64,000 nt of DNA. Origin: JADJPO01 sp046330955. Lineage in GTDB: Bacteria; Actinomycetota; Actinomycetes; Actinomycetales; Kineosporiaceae. The stretch covers positions 45,648-109,647 of the forward strand of contig JAXLRT010000021.1 in assembly GCA_046330955.1 (NCBI GenBank), in the 5' to 3' direction. Below the pieces are notes generated by a model. It saw nothing but the letters and a program-made list of their open reading frames with translations, was not told where the DNA came from and ran no database searches. Of this stretch, positions 61,296 to 64,000 are shown piece by piece (position 1 is the first letter of the stretch; every line of letters begins with the position of its first letter). A program made the translations under genes and the position numbers.

Positions 61296-63063
61296 CCGGC
61301 GCGCGCAGCAGCACAACGGCGACCACGGCCGCGATCACCGCGCACCCTGCCGCGCCGAGGAACACCGTGTGCTCCTGCACCAGGGCGGCCTGCCGCAGCA
61401 GCTCCTCGAAGGCCGGGCAGCGCGAGGCGCCGCCGCAGACCACGGTCACCGCGGGCATGTCGGCCTGCTCGGCGTACAGCCGGCGCAGCCCCAGCGTGGT
61501 CAGCGCCGAGATGCCGACCAGCATGCCGACCATGCGCGCCACCACAACCAGCGCGCTCGCCAGGCCGTGCACCGCACGGTCGGTGCCGGCCAGCACCGCG
61601 GCGTTGATCGGGGCCAGCGCCAGCCCGAAGCCGAGCCCGCCGAGCAGCAGTGGCAGGGTCGCCGCGGGCGAGCGCAGGGCGTCGGCCTGCCAACGCGCCA
61701 TCACCACGAAACCGACTGCGGCGCACACCATCCCCAGCGCAGCGATCACCCCAGGCGGCCAGCGTCGGGTCAGGTAGCCGCCGGCGAACGCCCCCACCGG
61801 CACCGCCAGCAGGAACCGAACCAGCACCAGCGCGGCCGGCACCTGCGAGCTCGGGTAGATCGTGGTGCGGGCGAAGATCGGGATGTCGACCAGTGCCGCG
61901 ATCAGCGCCGCCCCGACGAAGCCGCTCACCACCAGCGACCCCCAGGCGCCCCGCGCGCGCAGCGCCCCGCGCGGCACCAGCGGGGCGGCGGCCCGCCGTC
62001 CGTGGACGACGAAACCCGCCGCGCCGATCGCGGCCAGCGCCAGGTACCACCAGCCCCGATCGGAGAACACCTCGAGTCGCGGGTCGGCGGTGGCGAAGGC
62101 CAGCACCACGCCGCCGAGCGCGACCGCCAACCAGGCAGCCCCCGCCAGGTCGGCCTCGCGCATCGCCCGCCACCACGACCGGACGTCGATCAGCGGACGC
62201 CGCGCCAGCAGCATCCGCACCGCGAACGCCGTCCAGGCCGCCGCGGTCAGCGCCCCGATCGGGGTGAGCCAGCGCGCGATCACCGTCCAGGCCGACCCGG
62301 GGGCCGAGCCGGCGACCGGCACGAACCACGCCCCCCAGGTCAGGTCGGCCCGCAGCCCGGCCGGCTGCACGAACACCACCACCCCCGCGGCCAGCGCGAG
62401 CACCAGCAGTGCCAGCCCCGCGACGTCCGGCAGCCCAGGTCGACGCCCGCCGCCGCGACCACCAGCGGGGGCACGACCGACTTCGGCCGGCACCGTTCGG
62501 TCGGCGGCGAGCGCCCGCAGGGCGAATGCCAGCACCAGCGCGACCACCAGGTTGATCACGAAGATCATCCGCCAGGTCGACACCGCCAGCACCACGGCCC
62601 CGAACACCGGCCCGAGCACGGCACCGATCTCCTGGACGGCGGACACCACCCCGAGCGGCACGCCGCGCCGATCGGCGGGGTAGAGATCGGCGACCAGCGC
62701 CAGCGTGGCCGGCACCAGCCCACCGCCGCCCACCCCCTGCACGAACCGGCCGAGCACGATGGTGAGCATGTCGTAGGCCAACGCGGTCACCGCCGAGCCG
62801 GCCGCGAAGATCACCAGCGAGGCCAGCAGCACCGGCACCCGGCCCCGCAGGTCGGCGATCCGGCCGATGAGCGGCAGCATCGCGACGTACCCGAGCAGGA
62901 AGCCGGACACGATCGGCGCCGCCTTCTGCAGCTGGACGACGTCACCACCCACCCCGCTGACCATGTCCTGCAGCGCCAGCACCACCACGTAGGTGTCAGC
63001 GGCCGCGAACGCGACGGCCACCGCGGCCAGCCCCAACAGCAGCCGCGCCCGGCGTCCGATCAC
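61255..63063 (-). CDS. MFS exporter (P55-like) paired with LprG-like lipoprotein
   Basis: 602 residues, 14-helix DHA2 type. Helix 1-2 carry ADTYVVVLALQDM, the loop motif GRIADLRGRVPVLLAS, and motif C AVQEIGAVLGPVFGAVVL. In mycobacteria P55 (Rv1410c) works with LprG to move triacylglycerol and lipoglycans. The gene starts with GTG inside the end of the lipoprotein gene (4-bp overlap). Confidence 0.87.
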   Translation of the reverse strand: MIGRRARLLLGLAAVAVAFAAADTYVVVLALQDMVSGVGGDVVQLQKAAPIVSGFLLGYVAMLPLIGRIADLRGRVPVLLASLVIFAAGSAVTALAYDMLTIVLGRFVQGVGGGGLVPATLALVADLYPADRRGVPLGVVSAVQEIGAVLGPVFGAVVLAVSTWRMIFVINLVVALVLAFALRALAADRTVPAEVGRAPAGGRGGGRRPGLPDVAGLALLVLALAAGVVVFVQPAGLRADLTWGAWFVPVAGSAPGSAWTVIARWLTPIGALTAAAWTAFAVRMLLARRPLIDVRSWWRAMREADLAGAAWLAVALGGVVLAFATADPRLEVFSDRGWWYLALAAIGAAGFVVHGRRAAAPLVPRGALRARGAWGSLVVSGFVGAALIAALVDIPIFARTTIYPSSQVPAALVLVRFLLAVPVGAFAGGYLTRRWPPGVIAALGMVCAAVGFVVMARWQADALRSPAATLPLLLGGLGFGLALAPINAAVLAGTDRAVHGLASALVVVARMVGMLVGISALTTLGLRRLYAEQADMPAVTVVCGGASRCPAFEELLRQAALVQEHTVFLGAAGCAVIAAVVAVVLLRAPVSREAPPVGIPIG

Positions 63064-63800
63064 GGCAGGGTGATCTGTTTCGTGGTGCCGTACCGGTCGA
63101 AGGTCACGCTGTAGGTCATCGGCGCACTGTTCGGGTAGAACACGCCGGTGAACCGCGCGGTGCGCAGCTCATCGGAGGCGGTCACCGTGTACACCACCGA
63201 GAACACGTCCCCGCTCGCGCTGGGGATCACGGTCTTCATCGCCGAGCCGGGCACCGTTCCGGTGTACTCGGTGAGCACCTCGGAGTTGTCGCTGCCGCCG
63301 CGGACGGTGGCCCCGCGGGTCGGCTGGGACGTCGTGGGCAGCAGCGAGGAGAATCCGGCCCCCTTGCTGACGAACGCGGCCGGGTCGGGCGCGCCGTAAT
63401 CGCTCGGCCGAATATCGGACCAGCCCGTGGTGAGCGGCAGTTGCGCCCGCACCTTTCCGGCCACGGCCACCATCGGCACCTCGACACTCGACCCGCCGAA
63501 CATCACCTTCAGCGTGCCCTCGAAGGCCGGCGCGTTGGTGGCCGTACCGATCGCCTCGGTGAGCCCGGAGGTACCTGCAGGCAAGTTGTTGGTGCGCAAC
63601 GCGATCCGCACGCCGCTGGTGGCGTCGAGCTTCTGTTGCGCGGCCGCGAGCACCTGCTGCGGGCTGCGCTCGGGCGCCGCCGGCACCTCGGCGTGGGTGC
63701 AGCCGGAGGCGAAGGCGGCCACCCCCGCCAGCACGGCGCCGACCACCGCACGCCGCGACGGGCCGCATCGCGTCGAGGCCTGCATCATGGACCCAAGCAT
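63060..63800 (-). CDS. lprG: LppX/LprAFG-family lipoprotein (LprG-like)
   Basis: 246 residues. Lipoprotein signal ending AFASGC (lipidated Cys near residue 34). The mature part matches LppX_LprAFG: QQVLAAAQQKLDATSGVRIALRTNNLP, AFEGTLKVMFGGSSVEVPMVAVAGKVRAQLPLTTGWSDI and VVYTVTASDELRTARFTGVFY. This beta-sandwich fold binds acylated lipids. It is the first gene of a pair with the MFS exporter, as in mycobacterial lprG-rv1410c. Three ATGs at the start are possible. Confidence 0.88.
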   Translation of the reverse strand: MLGSMMQASTRCGPSRRAVVGAVLAGVAAFASGCTHAEVPAAPERSPQQVLAAAQQKLDATSGVRIALRTNNLPAGTSGLTEAIGTATNAPAFEGTLKVMFGGSSVEVPMVAVAGKVRAQLPLTTGWSDIRPSDYGAPDPAAFVSKGAGFSSLLPTTSQPTRGATVRGGSDNSEVLTEYTGTVPGSAMKTVIPSASGDVFSVVYTVTASDELRTARFTGVFYPNSAPMTYSVTFDRYGTTKQITLP

Positions 63801-63855
63801 GGCGCCAGAGTCCCACAGCCGTGGCAGGACTCACCACCATCACCCCCCCTGTGGC

Positions 63856-63873
63856 GTAGGTGCCACCTACCGT
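63856..63873 (+). promoter_or_regulatory. Palindrome at leaderless promoter
   Basis: GTAGGT-GCC-ACCTAC (63856-63870) is a perfect 6-3-6 inverted repeat. It overlaps the candidate -10 TACCGT (63868-63873), which lies six bases before the ATG of the next gene. Confidence 0.5.
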
Positions 63874-63879
63874 GGAACG

Positions 63880-64000
63880 ATGCGCCGCCTGCCCGTTGCC
63901 GACCCCGGCGAGGCCGACGCGAGATCGCCCGCGCACTTCCTGTGGTGGATCGCCCGCGGGCAGGCGCCAACGCTGTTCGGGGGCATGGCCTTCGGCGTCC
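63880..64000 (+). CDS. Start of an ABC exporter-like gene, cut by window edge
   Basis: Only 40 codons are present: MRRLPVADPGEADARSPAHF, then LWWIARGQAPTLFGGMAFGV. An N-terminus that leads into a hydrophobic stretch after a Trp-rich amphipathic segment is typical of ATP-binding/permease ABC exporters in actinobacteria. The evidence is thin and the call is tentative. Confidence 0.35.
   Translation, partial: MRRLPVADPGEADARSPAHFLWWIARGQAPTLFGGMAFGV

Noticed and set aside
1..64000. CRISPR arrays, tRNA and rRNA genes
   Set aside because: No regularly spaced repeat, no TTCGAAT-type T-loop with a matching acceptor stem, and no conserved rRNA segment was found by reading. A tRNA or Infernal scan would settle it.

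Overview
The window is a high-GC (roughly 70 percent) actinobacterial chromosome segment with densely packed genes on both strands. Mycothiol-type maleylpyruvate isomerase fold proteins, F420-type LLM oxidoreductases, an LprG-like lipoprotein with its MFS partner, a PknF/Rv1747-like kinase and FHA-ABC pair, and many leaderless genes (TANNNT hexamer 6-8 nt before the start codon) all point to Actinomycetes. The genus cannot be named from sequence alone. No rRNA, tRNA or CRISPR array was seen. Both ends cut through a gene.

Layout. 1-11 kb: APC-type permease (cut), FAD oxidoreductase, GNAT, ComB-like phosphatase, DinB-like protein, LtrA, LLM oxidoreductase, mycothiol-type protein, FMN reductase, PIG-L deacetylase. 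9.4-13.5 kb: divergent Ser/Thr kinase and two-FHA ABC exporter. 13.6-19.5 kb: PPK2, GNAT, an orphan protein, CoA-binding protein, ArfB, DUF1905, then an ABC-2 exporter operon with its own XRE regulator and a palindromic operator. 19.5-24.4 kb: Phd/VapC toxin-antitoxin, GNAT, CotH kinase, small protein plus DedA, decayed DUF4143 ATPase. 24.4-34.7 kb: S4 protein, MsrB, SelO, YjbR, quinone-type oxidoreductase, epimerase, serine hydrolase, LOG, a decayed AbiEii-like remnant, secreted TAP-like peptidase, aldo/keto reductase.

34.8-38.1 kb is the most unusual stretch: a palindromic repeat, a decayed 3' fragment of a TIGR03086 gene, the 5' part of an IS110-family element (non-coding left end plus truncated transposase), then an intact copy of the same TIGR03086 gene in an operon with SRPBCC and ArsR-type genes. 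The intact copy preserves the empty target site of the IS110 insertion, and the non-coding left end of the element carries sequence matching that target and complementary to the element's own end, as expected for a bridge RNA. 38-46.6 kb: GT2-GtrA and GT39 membrane glycosyltransferases, ABC-2 transporter, App1-like phosphatase, small membrane protein, carboxymuconolactone decarboxylase-like protein, LLM oxidoreductase. 46.6-56 kb: threonine synthase, ABC/DUF6297 exporter, secreted GH16 glucanase, large LuxR regulator, secreted lipase. 56-60.2 kb: an SDR, FAD-linked oxidase and FGGY kinase operon resembling E. coli ygcW-ygcU-ygcE. 60.2-64 kb: acyl-CoA dehydrogenase-like protein, LprG/P55-like lipid export pair, and the start of an ABC exporter gene.

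Dispersed perfect or near-perfect inverted repeats sit between genes at 26.7, 34.8, 38.1, 46.6 and 50.6 kb and fall into at least two sequence families. One has been absorbed into the C-terminus of the GT2-GtrA gene.
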